Assembly (NCBI RefSeq): GCF_042492175.1 | Contig: NZ_CP170453.1 | Span: 2,542,001 to 2,606,000 of the forward strand | Direction: 5' to 3' | DNA from: CAJXSN01 sp947492235 | Lineage (GTDB): Bacteria; Pseudomonadota; Alphaproteobacteria; Sphingomonadales; Sphingomonadaceae | DNA: 64,000 nucleotides | In this document: piece by piece, positions 7,453 to 15,365 of the stretch | Numbering within the stretch: position 1 is the stretch's first letter | How the letters are laid out: every line of letters starts with the position of its first letter | Made by a program: the position numbers and the translations under genes | Notes under the pieces: model-generated | What the model saw: only the letters and a program-made list of their open reading frames with translations | Databases searched by the model: none | Told to the model about the DNA's origin: nothing

Positions 7453-8036
7453 ATACAATTCTCCGTCGCCGGCGGATTTTCGTTGATGTCGTAAGGTTGA
7501 TTGCGCAGCACCGTGGACGACGATGCGGTGTATTTCTCCGGGAGGCTGGTGAACGCATCGATCGGGAAAAAGCGGTCGAAGGTCATGGTGGCCGTCAGGA
7601 CAACCGCATTGCGCGCACCGCCCTGTCCGGCCGCGCCGCGATCCAGATCGTAGGCACCATTCCCATTGGCGTCCTCGAACGGCTCGCCATCATTGCAGGT
7701 TCCGTCGCCGTTGACGTCGGTATAATCTTCCGGCTGCGAGACATCGGAGAATTCGGCATAGGAGGTGCGCGCAAAGGTTACGTTGGCGCTACCGACAGCC
7801 CGCCGCACCTGCTGGGTGACCTGGGCGTCGATTGTCCCCGTATCCGCATCCTCGATAGTCGAATTGCGGCCGGCCTCCTGCATGGCGCCTTCCAGAATGG
7901 CATTGGCGTACATATTGTAGCTCACGTCGAACAGACCGAGCAGCAGCGTCATCAGCACCGGCACCACCAGCGCGAATTCGACAATGGTCGCGCCGCTTTG
8001 GTCGGCAACAAGATCAGGTTGAGACATTTGTGTCAT
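7449..8036 (-). CDS. TadE-like minor pilin with Ca2+-loop-like insert
   Basis: A 195-aa protein. The N-terminal segment DQSGATIVEFALVVPVLMTLLLGLFDV (residues about 12-38) is the TadE consensus with the conserved Glu and a single membrane helix. The outer domain holds an unusual Asp/Asn/Gly-rich stretch at residues 107-132: DVNGDGTCNDGEPF followed by DANGNGAYDLD. Its spacing resembles the calcium loops of dockerin or EF-hand proteins. Two cysteines (C114 and the near-terminal ENCI) could pair. Start and stop overlap both neighbours by ATGA, which shows tight translational coupling with the vWA TadG gene upstream and the second TadE gene downstream. The TadE assignment is firm; calcium binding is inference. 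Confidence 0.83.
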   Translation of the reverse strand: MTQMSQPDLVADQSGATIVEFALVVPVLMTLLLGLFDVSYNMYANAILEGAMQEAGRNSTIEDADTGTIDAQVTQQVRRAVGSANVTFARTSYAEFSDVSQPEDYTDVNGDGTCNDGEPFEDANGNGAYDLDRGAAGQGGARNAVVLTATMTFDRFFPIDAFTSLPEKYTASSSTVLRNQPYDINENPPATENCI

Positions 8037-9979
8037 TTGCTCACCCTCAGGTCACCCATCGACCGTGCGATGCTATCGAAGGCCTCGGTCAACTGCGAAG
8101 CATTGCTGGCTTCGAAATAGCGCCCTTCGCCAGCGCACTCGGTCATGGCGGTATTGGCATCGGTTCCGAACGCGATCACCCACACGGTCGTGTTCTTTTT
8201 CTTGATCTCGTTGCAAGCAAACGAGAAGCGAGCCTCGACAACCTCGTTGAGCGTCAACGTGCTCGTGTCAGGATCCCACCGCCGGCGGTCGAGTGGTTCG
8301 AGACCGTAAGCTCCGTAGGCCACATCGTATGCTTCAGTCTGACCATCAGTCAGAAAGATAAGGTGGCGCGTCGTCGGCTTGTTGGCCGATTCATCCGCGT
8401 TTTCGGAAGCAAAGAGACCGTCGGGGGACAAAAGCCGCGCACCCCAGAGCATTCCGATGTCGTGATAGGTCGCGCCTTCGGGGGTCAAAGTGTCAAGGTA
8501 GGTTGCGATGGTGGTCGCATCCATCTCGTTCAGATTGACCGCCGAGGCCGGACAATTCGACATCCACCAATTACCAGTCTTTGCGTAGGTACTCGTGGTG
8601 ATCACTTCAGCAGGCGTGAAGCTCCCTACGCCGCTATAGTAGAGCGACCGTGCGTAGATGATATCGTGATACATCGGGCGCCATTTGCCGGCGTTTGACG
8701 AACCTGGGACGTGATCGATGTTCAGATCAAGCGCTTGTGCCAGATCGACATTGTCGTAGTCCGCAATCTGGACGGTATCGATTTCTTCCATGCAACCGAA
8801 TGTCTCGGATCTCCAATCATCGACGTCCCGCGCAATCGGTGCATAACGCCAATCGGTGGAGTTGCTTTCGCTTGGATCGGTGATGCGATCAAAGGTCTGC
8901 ACAAAATTGTCGTCGACCTGGCGCTCGACAGTGCACGTGCTGCCGTCCCGGATGGTGCGATAGCGCGTGCCGTTATGCCAACGTCGCATGTGATCGATTT
9001 CCCGCGTACCAGCCGGAGGACCTGCGAAGGGCTCGGATGACTCGCCTAAAAGCGTGTCTGTGACGTCTACGGCATAAGCCGGTTCTGATCCCTCGCACCT
9101 GTAGGAATCGCTTGTGCTGCCACTACCGCCTTCATCGCCGGTCCCGGGGGTGCCCGGCGTTCCTGGATAGAAAGTTGCTGCGTATGTAGATTCGGCGGTC
9201 CAGTCGCTGCGTGTCCCGGACTCATATACCCAGTTGGTGTCATAGGTTCTGGTACCAACTGTCGTGTTCGTGGCATCCAGTTCCCGGGTCTGGTAGGTCC
9301 AATCGTTGACTACCCAATTGTTCTTGAGCAGGCCGCCGACATTCACGTTGGTTGCATAAGGAACGAAGCCGTATCGCACGCGCGTGTCGGGCGCTTTCGC
9401 TGACTCAATATCCGCGTGGAATCCCTTGATGACCGCACGCATCGAATCGATGCGCGAGAGCGAGTCCCCGGGATTGGTGAGACGCATTGAGCCGGTCACG
9501 TCGAGCACCATCATGATGTCGAGATTGGTGAAGTTCATGCGCGATTGGCAGGTGACGGCGATGGGCATTTCCTGCTTACCGAAAATGCCCATGATCGTGG
9601 TCGGCAGCGTCGCGCTGGCCTGACCCGAAATTGCGAAATCTTCCTCCAGTGTCATCACGAAGGAACGGTCTTCCGTGCTGTACCGGCCTTCGGGGAAATT
9701 GAGGTCGAACAGCTCGTTTCCGACTTTTTTTACTTCGCCGAGGACAAAACCGCTGGGAGGTAGATCCGACCCCAGTTTCTTCCGCGCGCCAAGCACACCC
9801 GCATCGCAGGCCTGTTGCAGTCGGCTCTCGGTCACATAGCCGCGCCCGATATCGACTGCGCTGCCCACAACGGCGACAAGCGGCGCGGTGGCCGCAGCGA
9901 CCAGCGCGAGCGTGTTGCCCGAACGGTCGTGCAGCAGTTGCGACAGGAAGGTCGATCGAGGGGAGTTACAGTGTGTCAC
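8033..9979 (-). CDS. TadG-like protein with vWA domain (copy 2 of a tandem pair)
   Basis: A 648-aa protein. The N-terminus carries the Tad/TadG membrane anchor (DRSGNTLALVAAATAPLVAVVG, residues 18-40) and the conserved AVDIGRGYVTESRLQQACDA. A von Willebrand A domain begins near 154 with the MIDAS motif DVTGSM (160-165). It is interrupted by a long insert of roughly residues 232-400, rich in Ser/Thr/Gly and paired cysteines, and resumes with HDIGMLWGARLLSPDG and HLIFLTDGQTEAYD. The C-terminus is ARSMGDLRVSK. It is highly similar to the next gene upstream except in the insert. It starts with GTG at 9979, without a clear ribosome site. By analogy with other vWA TadG proteins it may act as an adhesive or tip-associated component of a Flp-type pilus. 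Confidence 0.85.
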   Translation of the reverse strand: MTHCNSPRSTFLSQLLHDRSGNTLALVAAATAPLVAVVGSAVDIGRGYVTESRLQQACDAGVLGARKKLGSDLPPSGFVLGEVKKVGNELFDLNFPEGRYSTEDRSFVMTLEEDFAISGQASATLPTTIMGIFGKQEMPIAVTCQSRMNFTNLDIMMVLDVTGSMRLTNPGDSLSRIDSMRAVIKGFHADIESAKAPDTRVRYGFVPYATNVNVGGLLKNNWVVNDWTYQTRELDATNTTVGTRTYDTNWVYESGTRSDWTAESTYAATFYPGTPGTPGTGDEGGSGSTSDSYRCEGSEPAYAVDVTDTLLGESSEPFAGPPAGTREIDHMRRWHNGTRYRTIRDGSTCTVERQVDDNFVQTFDRITDPSESNSTDWRYAPIARDVDDWRSETFGCMEEIDTVQIADYDNVDLAQALDLNIDHVPGSSNAGKWRPMYHDIIYARSLYYSGVGSFTPAEVITTSTYAKTGNWWMSNCPASAVNLNEMDATTIATYLDTLTPEGATYHDIGMLWGARLLSPDGLFASENADESANKPTTRHLIFLTDGQTEAYDVAYGAYGLEPLDRRRWDPDTSTLTLNEVVEARFSFACNEIKKKNTTVWVIAFGTDANTAMTECAGEGRYFEASNASQLTEAFDSIARSMGDLRVSK

Positions 9980-10025
9980 GCAGGGAGTGTTACCCTGCAG
10001 ACGTAAGAGATATGTCTACGGGCGT

Positions 10026-10041
10026 GGTTAATTTCTTAGCC
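10026..10041 (-). other. Small stem-loop upstream of the second vWA TadG gene
   Basis: On the minus strand GGCTAA-GAAA-TTAACC forms a short hairpin (one C/A mismatch) with a GAAA loop, 47 bp before the start of the gene at 9979. The same TTAA/TTTC/TTAA core forms a stronger hairpin before the first paralogue at 12041-12063, so the element may have been duplicated with the gene. Its function is unknown. Confidence 0.35.
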
Positions 10042-10071
10042 TTTTGCATTGCAACCCATCGAGGGGGATGT

Positions 10072-10091
10072 CCGGGTGAGCGATGACCCGG
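10072..10091 (-). terminator. Candidate hairpin after the first vWA TadG gene
   Basis: A perfect inverted repeat CCGGGT-N8-ACCCGG lies immediately after the stop codon of the gene ending at 10093. No T-run follows on the minus strand, so it may be an attenuating or mRNA-stabilising hairpin between the two paralogues, not a full terminator. Confidence 0.3.
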
Positions 10092-10092
10092 C

Positions 10093-11997
10093 CTATTTGC
10101 TCACCCTCAGGTCACCCATCGACCGTGCAATCGACGAGAAGGCATCGGTCAGCTGCGAAGCGCTGTTGGCTTCGAAATAGTGCCCTTCGCCTGCGCATTC
10201 GGTCATTGCCGAGTTTACCGCCGTGGCAAACGCGATGACCCACACCGTCGTGTTCTTCTTCTTGATCTCGTCGCAAGCGAATTTGAATCGCTCCTCGACG
10301 GTTTCCTGAAGCGTAAGGGTCGAAGTCGCCGGATCCCACCGCCTCCGGTCAAGTGGCTCCACGCCATAGGCACCGTATGCGAGATCATACGCTTCGGTCT
10401 GCCCGTCGGTAAGGAAGATCAGATGCCGCGTGGTCGGCTTGTTCGCGGATTCGTCGGCATTTTCGGTGGCAAACAGACCACCCGGTGAGAGCAACCGCGC
10501 GCCCCAGATCATGCCGATATCGTGATAGGTTGCGCCCTCGGGTGCCAGAGTTGCGAGATAGCTATCGACCGCAGATGCATCCATCTCGGCGAGCTGCTGC
10601 GCAGGGGCGGGACAGTCGGACATCCACCAATTGCCCGTACGGGCGAAGGTGTGAGCAGTAGTGAATTCTTCGGGATTTAACTCGCCGGTTCCGTGCTCAT
10701 AAAACCGCCTGGAATATGTGGCATCACGGTTCTGTGGCCGCCACTGCGTCGCCGTGTTGCCGGGGGTTGGGACAAGATCAATGTCCAGATCCAGCGCACG
10801 GGTCAGATCGACATTGTCATAGTCGGTTATCTCATACGTATCGCGCTCCTCGATGCAGGTATCCATCGTGGCACGCCAGTCGGAAACATCGAGAGACAAA
10901 GGCTCGTAAGTCCACTGAGCGGTTGTGAACTCGTACGGGCGGACCCAATACGTGTCGGTATAGGTATATGCTGAGTAGTCTCTTTGCTCGATTCTGCAGG
11001 TAGTGCCAGACATCGAGACTCTAAATTTTGAGCCCTCCTCGACAATCGTGCGATCATCGAATGTTTGCGTGCCCGCTGGCGGTCCGGCAAAGGGTTCCGA
11101 CCGTGTGCCCGTAACGGTTACCGTTTTGGTATAAGTGTCTTCAGGTGCCTCGGTTGCACAATACAATTCATCTGTTGTGCCGGGCACTGGAGTGGCGGGG
11201 TAATTGCTTGTCTCATACCAATCAGAGTCGGTTCCGCTAACTTCCGTCTTGTTGAGGATCGATGCGCCATTCGAAACGGTTACGACATCCGGCGCGGATT
11301 CGCGGGATTGATAGGTCCATTGCTGGGCCACCCAATTGTTCTGCAGCAGTCCACCGACATTAACGTTGGTTGCATACGGCACAAAGCCATAGCGAACGCG
11401 GGTATCGGGCGCTTTTGATGCCTCGATATTGCTGTGGAAGCCCTTGATGACCGACCGCATTGTGTCGATCCGTGATGCGCTATCGCCAGCGTTGGTGTGG
11501 CGCATAGAACCTGTGACATCGAGCACCATCATGATGTCGAGATTGGTGAAGTTCATGCGCGATTGGCACGTAACGGCGACGGGAATCTCCTGCTTACCGA
11601 AAATGCCCATGATGGTCGTCGGCAGTGTCGCGCTCGCCTGCCCGGAGATTGCAAAATCTTCCTCGAGGGTCATGACGAAGGAACGGTCCTTCGAGTCGTA
11701 CCGACCTTCAGGGAAGTTCAGATCGAACAACTCGTTTCCGACATTTTTGACTTGTCCAAGAACAGCGCCGCTGGGCGGCAGGTCCGAACCCAGCTTCTTC
11801 CGCGCACCAAGCACGCCCGCATCGCAGGCCTGCTGCAGGCGGCTCTCGGTGACATAGCCGCGGCCAATATCGACTGCGCTCCCTACAACTGCCACGAGCG
11901 GCGCGGTGGCCGCAGCGACCAGCGCGAGCGTGTTGCCCGAGCGGTCTTGCAGCAGGCGCGACAGGAAGGTCGAGGCATGATGGTTTGGGTTGCTCAC
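10093..11997 (-). CDS. TadG-like protein with vWA domain (copy 1 of a tandem pair)
   Basis: A 634-aa paralogue of the following gene. The first 230 residues (Tad anchor, SRLQQACDAGVLGARKKLGS, MIDAS DVTGSM) are nearly identical in both, as is the C-terminal part from HDIGMIWGARLLSPGG through LIFLTDGQTEAYD to GDLRVSK. The insert after WTYQSRE has different sequence, length and cysteine positions in the two copies. It starts with GTG at 11997 behind GGGAAG. The upstream gene is a TadE-like minor pilin, with a hairpin at 12041-12063 in the gap. The vWA/MIDAS motif predicts divalent-metal-dependent ligand binding. The pair most likely arose by tandem duplication, with later divergence or exchange of the insert. 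Confidence 0.85.
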   Translation of the reverse strand: MSNPNHHASTFLSRLLQDRSGNTLALVAAATAPLVAVVGSAVDIGRGYVTESRLQQACDAGVLGARKKLGSDLPPSGAVLGQVKNVGNELFDLNFPEGRYDSKDRSFVMTLEEDFAISGQASATLPTTIMGIFGKQEIPVAVTCQSRMNFTNLDIMMVLDVTGSMRHTNAGDSASRIDTMRSVIKGFHSNIEASKAPDTRVRYGFVPYATNVNVGGLLQNNWVAQQWTYQSRESAPDVVTVSNGASILNKTEVSGTDSDWYETSNYPATPVPGTTDELYCATEAPEDTYTKTVTVTGTRSEPFAGPPAGTQTFDDRTIVEEGSKFRVSMSGTTCRIEQRDYSAYTYTDTYWVRPYEFTTAQWTYEPLSLDVSDWRATMDTCIEERDTYEITDYDNVDLTRALDLDIDLVPTPGNTATQWRPQNRDATYSRRFYEHGTGELNPEEFTTAHTFARTGNWWMSDCPAPAQQLAEMDASAVDSYLATLAPEGATYHDIGMIWGARLLSPGGLFATENADESANKPTTRHLIFLTDGQTEAYDLAYGAYGVEPLDRRRWDPATSTLTLQETVEERFKFACDEIKKKNTTVWVIAFATAVNSAMTECAGEGHYFEANSASQLTDAFSSIARSMGDLRVSK

Positions 11998-12040
11998 GGC
12001 TTCCCATTAAGTCACTGCGACTGACTACTACGTTCAAGAA

Positions 12041-12063
12041 GAGGGTTAAGAAATTAAGCCCTC
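12041..12063 (-). terminator. Stem-loop between TadE-like gene and vWA TadG copy 1
   Basis: Read on the minus strand this is GAGGG-C-TTAA, loop TTTC, TTAA-CCCTC, followed by TTCTTG: nine base pairs with one bulged base and a short U-rich tail. It begins 7 bp after the TadE-like stop codon (12070) and ends 43 bp before the GTG start at 11997. It may be a partial terminator that lowers expression of the downstream vWA genes. Confidence 0.5.
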
Positions 12064-12069
12064 ATCGAA

Positions 12070-12519
12070 TTACGGGGTGGGATCGAGCACGAAGATCGGG
12101 CGCTCATAGGTCATCGCAGGCGCTTTCCAACTGAAAAAGGGCAGGATCAGTTCCGGCGTGTAGGTGGCCGAAATCGTCATTTCGATCGCACCGGCAATCG
12201 ATTGGGTCGCCTCTTGATCCACATCCAGCACCAGCCGGTCGCTCTTCAGGAAGTAGGGAGAGCTGGTTGCAATGCTTTCCGCTTCAGTTTCAATCTGCGC
12301 GTCGCTCGGCGTGTTGCCGGCCTGATACTGGACCACGGCGTAGCGCGCCGCGTCTGCAGCCGCACTGCGGACCGCGTTATAGTTCTGCAGCGCCACGCCA
12401 ACCTGAAGCACGCCAAGCATCAATCCGATGACCACCGGGCCGATCAGGGCGAATTCGATCAGCATACCGCCGCGATCGCAGCGTTGCAGCCGGCGCGCAA
12501 ATGTCGCGATCCCGCTCAC
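12070..12519 (-). CDS. TadE-like minor pilin
   Basis: A 149-aa protein with the TadE signature GGMLIEFALIGPVVIGLMLGVLQVGVALQNYNAVRSAAADAARYAV cut here only for description: the Glu of LIEFAL near residue 22, one membrane helix, then the AARYAV helix typical of the family. The start is GTG at 12519, overlapping the TGA of the upstream TadE-like gene (GTGA). An open frame continues further upstream but only inside that gene. The outer domain has no cysteines and ends in a short aromatic-rich segment (FFSWKAPAMTYERP). It is the third gene of the first triplet (TadG-like, TadE-like, TadE-like), likely co-translated. Confidence 0.82.
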   Translation of the reverse strand: MSGIATFARRLQRCDRGGMLIEFALIGPVVIGLMLGVLQVGVALQNYNAVRSAAADAARYAVVQYQAGNTPSDAQIETEAESIATSSPYFLKSDRLVLDVDQEATQSIAGAIEMTISATYTPELILPFFSWKAPAMTYERPIFVLDPTP

Positions 12520-12977
12520 CCGATCTGCACCGTGCGGTCGACCGCGACTTCGATGTCCTTGCCAACGCCGAATTCGGTCCAGATCGGCGAGTAGGTATCG
12601 CTCATGGTGATGACGACAAAGGTGGAGATCACATCGCTCGACCCGCAATCAGCCATATCGTCCGTAAGATCGTCGGCGTTTCCGCAACGATAGTTTTCAA
12701 CCAATGTGACGTCGGCATCGGCCAGTCCGGTCGACGCTTCGACGATGTCTTCAATGGTGCTGAAATCATCGCCCTGTTCGGGCTCTGTCGAAAGCACCAG
12801 CGCCACGGCTTCCGATGCCGCCGAGCGCATTTCGCTGTGCCGCGCCACGATGCTGCTGACTTCAAAACCGCCCAGACTCATGATGAGCAGGATCGGGATG
12901 ACAAAGGCGGATTCCACCACCATGCTGCCCCGTGTATCCGACGAGATTGCCAGTGTTTTGTGCAAATGCCGGATCAT
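12516..12977 (-). CDS. TadE-like minor pilin
   Basis: A 153-aa protein starting with ATG at 12977, which overlaps the stop of the TadG-like gene by ATGA. Residues 1-20 are basic, followed by GSMVVESAFVIPILLIMSLGG, the prepilin-like helix with the conserved Glu. The outer part has two cysteines (YRCGN and ADCGSS), likely a disulphide, and ends in an Asp/Val-rich beta segment. A longer open frame exists upstream but lies wholly within the preceding gene. The role as a minor pilin or scaffold of a Flp-type fibre is inferred from the family and the neighbours. Confidence 0.82.
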   Translation of the reverse strand: MIRHLHKTLAISSDTRGSMVVESAFVIPILLIMSLGGFEVSSIVARHSEMRSAASEAVALVLSTEPEQGDDFSTIEDIVEASTGLADADVTLVENYRCGNADDLTDDMADCGSSDVISTFVVITMSDTYSPIWTEFGVGKDIEVAVDRTVQIG

Positions 12978-14572
12978 CCAACCAGCCTGACCGATGTGCG
13001 GCGAGTGCCGGCAGGAATGGGGTTCGCGATGGTAGGCACGCAAAACGCGTTGACCGTATTGGAGCCGGTCATTTTGATCGTCCCGGCCACAACCTGAAGG
13101 CATACGCCCGACAGCGCAGAGTTGCCGTTGAAGGTCACTTTGCGTTTCGGCATGTAGATGTTGCCATTCAACACCATGTCGGCGCCGCCATTGACCTTGA
13201 ACTCGTCGGTGCTTTCGGGGTCGAAAATGATCATACCCGCCAGTTCGGCCGCGTCGGCAGCGCTAAGGCCGTAGACTGTCTGCAAGGTGTTGTCGGTAAT
13301 CCCGCTCAGGTTGATTTCCGATTTGCTGTTGATCGAGGACCTTCCGCTGCCAGTGATGACGAACAGGACATCGCTACCTGTCACGACCTGGTTCTGGCCG
13401 AAGTCCAGTTCACCGGTGATTGTGTATACGCCAGGCTGGAATTCGGTCGTGCAGGCGATGTTGATATCACCGTAAGTGCCCGGTTCCGGCCGAGCGATCC
13501 CGTCGCTACCGCCGGTCGTTGTGGTCGTTACATTGCTGTAGGTCTTGGTGATCGTCTGCTGCAGCCATTCGTAGACCTTCTTATTGCCGGAGCCTCCGAC
13601 TAGGTTGAGATCTTTCTTGTTGAACGAGCTCGGGCTTTGCGTCGTGCTTGCGCCATTTGTCGTACCAACCGCAACTGTTTCAGTGACCGGTCCCGCACTG
13701 GTCGTATAGTCGGAATTTGGCCCAGCATAGCCAGCGTCATAGGTCGCTTGCGACGGATTCTTACCGATATAGTACTGATAATCGTAGTACGTTACGGTTG
13801 TCACTGTGGCCGTTGCCGTGCTGCTGCCGCCCGTTGCTGTGGGGCAGGAATAAGTCCGCGAAGTGGTGTCGCTTGGCGGCGTGATGCCAGCGAACGGGTC
13901 GGACAGGCTTCCGACATTATCGAAAATCTCGCCGTTAGCGTCATACCCGTCCTCGATCCCGCCATTGGAGATTAGCTGGCCCGCCCAGGCGCTAGGATTA
14001 CCGTTCTTCACCATTGCGGTGCCGCTGTTGGAAATCGCACCGAATCCGCAAGGGGCGTTGCCCGAAGTGTTCCCGCCCAGCTCGAAGGCGCCGCTGGCGC
14101 TTGGGTCGACGGCCAGCATGCAAGTGAAGAAATCTTCACCCGGAACCACAGCGGCCTGAGCGCGGACGCGGATCGTGGCGGCTTCGTTGGTCAGGAAGCT
14201 GGAGAATGGCAGCTGCCGGGATGCGGTCACTTCCACGGTAACGCTTGCGTCGGTTTCCCCGTCCCAATCAGCGAGTCCCACGACAGGCGTGGCGGCGAAG
14301 TCCGATGTGATGTCCAGATTGGAGTTGAACTCCTTGTCCGCCCGCGCGGCATAGGCGCTGCTCGACCCGCTGTCCGATCGGGCCCACGCGCCGGCGATCG
14401 CAGCCTGATCTGCGGCATATTGGAGCTCGCGCTTCCACAGGTACCATTGGGCGGTATCTACTGCGAAGCCCGTTCCGCCCACCAGCATGGGCAGGCCCAG
14501 AGCGAGCAGGGTGGCGGCGTTTCCGGTGCGGGAGCGCCGGACTGCCGAGATCAAATGCTGAATGCGCTTCAT
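12974..14572 (-). CDS. TadG-related protein (Tad anchor plus long exported beta-rich domain)
   Basis: A 532-aa protein. The N-terminus (RRSRTGNAATLLALGLPMLVGGTGFAVDTAQW) is the Tad-type membrane anchor, followed by the LQYAADQAAIAGAWA helix typical of TadG. No vWA MIDAS motif is visible. Residues from about 150 on form a long Gly/Ser/Thr/Asn-rich domain with repeated Tyr-rich patches and a C-terminal series of short strands (YTITGELDFGQNQVV, DVLFVITGSG, ADMVLNGNIYMPKRKV), suggesting a repetitive beta structure outside the membrane. It is the first gene of the operon, with ATG at 14572. A 136-bp gap upstream separates it from a divergent gene and should hold the operon promoter, but I see no clear box. 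Confidence 0.8.
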   Translation of the reverse strand: MKRIQHLISAVRRSRTGNAATLLALGLPMLVGGTGFAVDTAQWYLWKRELQYAADQAAIAGAWARSDSGSSSAYAARADKEFNSNLDITSDFAATPVVGLADWDGETDASVTVEVTASRQLPFSSFLTNEAATIRVRAQAAVVPGEDFFTCMLAVDPSASGAFELGGNTSGNAPCGFGAISNSGTAMVKNGNPSAWAGQLISNGGIEDGYDANGEIFDNVGSLSDPFAGITPPSDTTSRTYSCPTATGGSSTATATVTTVTYYDYQYYIGKNPSQATYDAGYAGPNSDYTTSAGPVTETVAVGTTNGASTTQSPSSFNKKDLNLVGGSGNKKVYEWLQQTITKTYSNVTTTTTGGSDGIARPEPGTYGDINIACTTEFQPGVYTITGELDFGQNQVVTGSDVLFVITGSGRSSINSKSEINLSGITDNTLQTVYGLSAADAAELAGMIIFDPESTDEFKVNGGADMVLNGNIYMPKRKVTFNGNSALSGVCLQVVAGTIKMTGSNTVNAFCVPTIANPIPAGTRRTSVRLVG

Positions 14573-14708
14573 CTTTCTTACCTTCGGATTACCGATTTCC
14601 CGCGACCGTATTTTGTTTGCGCTCGTGGATAGCTTTAATTGGTAATCAGACCGTTAAGGAGGAATTGGGCATTTTGAAGTGGGCAACGCCTGTGCGATGG
14701 TTGAGTAG

Positions 14709-15344
14709 ATGGATGAAAGTTCTCTCGAACATTTGCCGCCGGTGTACCGGGTCGCCTTGGCTTCAGCGCGCCCCCGTGAGTCTCATTTGTTCGCTACGCT
14801 GTTCGCTCTCGATGCGCGGTTAGGGCGGGCCGTACGCGAGGCGAGCGAGCCGATTATTGCGCAGATGAAGCTCGCCTGGTGGCGTGATCGGTTCGCGCAG
14901 GCACCGGACGAATGGCCTGCGGGTGAGCCGCTTCTGGCCCGTTTGGAACAATGGGGCGGGGCAGCAGCGCAGCTGGGGAGTCTGGTGGATGGCTGGGAGG
15001 AGTTGGTGGCTGGCGAGGAATTGGATGCGCAGGGGGCGGAGCGTTTTGCTGCGGGCCGTGCTGCTTCATGGGACGCGTTGGCGAGCGTTGTCGGGGTATC
15101 GCCGGATGACGGCGCTTTTGCTGCATCAGCGGTGCAGTTCACATGGGGCGATCTCTGGGACAGAGGCTTTGAGCTGCCGCTGAACTCAGTCTCAATTGAC
15201 CAGCCTGTCCGCCTCCCGCGTTCTCTGCGACCGTTCGCAGTGCTCGGCAATCTTGGTCGGCGCGCTGCATCGAAAAAGCGCCCCATGCTGGACGGGCTGC
15301 CCAGCCTTGCCCTTGCTGTGCGAACTGGCCTAATCGGGAGGTGA
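14709..15344 (+). CDS. Degenerate squalene/phytoene-synthase-like protein
   Basis: A 211-aa all-helical protein. Its N-terminal half (HLFATLFALDARLGRAVREA, then PIIAQMKLAWWRDRF) matches the start of squalene/phytoene synthase family proteins of the NDUFAF6-like branch. The Asp-rich substrate motifs (DxxxD) of active prenyl-condensing enzymes are not visible, and the chain is shorter than the 270-300 aa of true synthases, so catalytic activity is doubtful. It starts with ATG at 14709 and is divergent from the tad-like operon. The next gene begins 21 bp downstream and may be co-transcribed. The function is unknown; mitochondrial relatives assist complex I assembly. Confidence 0.65.
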   Translation: MDESSLEHLPPVYRVALASARPRESHLFATLFALDARLGRAVREASEPIIAQMKLAWWRDRFAQAPDEWPAGEPLLARLEQWGGAAAQLGSLVDGWEELVAGEELDAQGAERFAAGRAASWDALASVVGVSPDDGAFAASAVQFTWGDLWDRGFELPLNSVSIDQPVRLPRSLRPFAVLGNLGRRAASKKRPMLDGLPSLALAVRTGLIGR

Positions 15345-15365
15345 GGACAGGGACAAGGGGATGCG

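Noticed and set aside
12041..12060. CtrA-type TTAA-N7-TTAA box
   Set aside because: The two TTAA half sites are four bases apart, not seven, and the sequence is better explained as a stem-loop.
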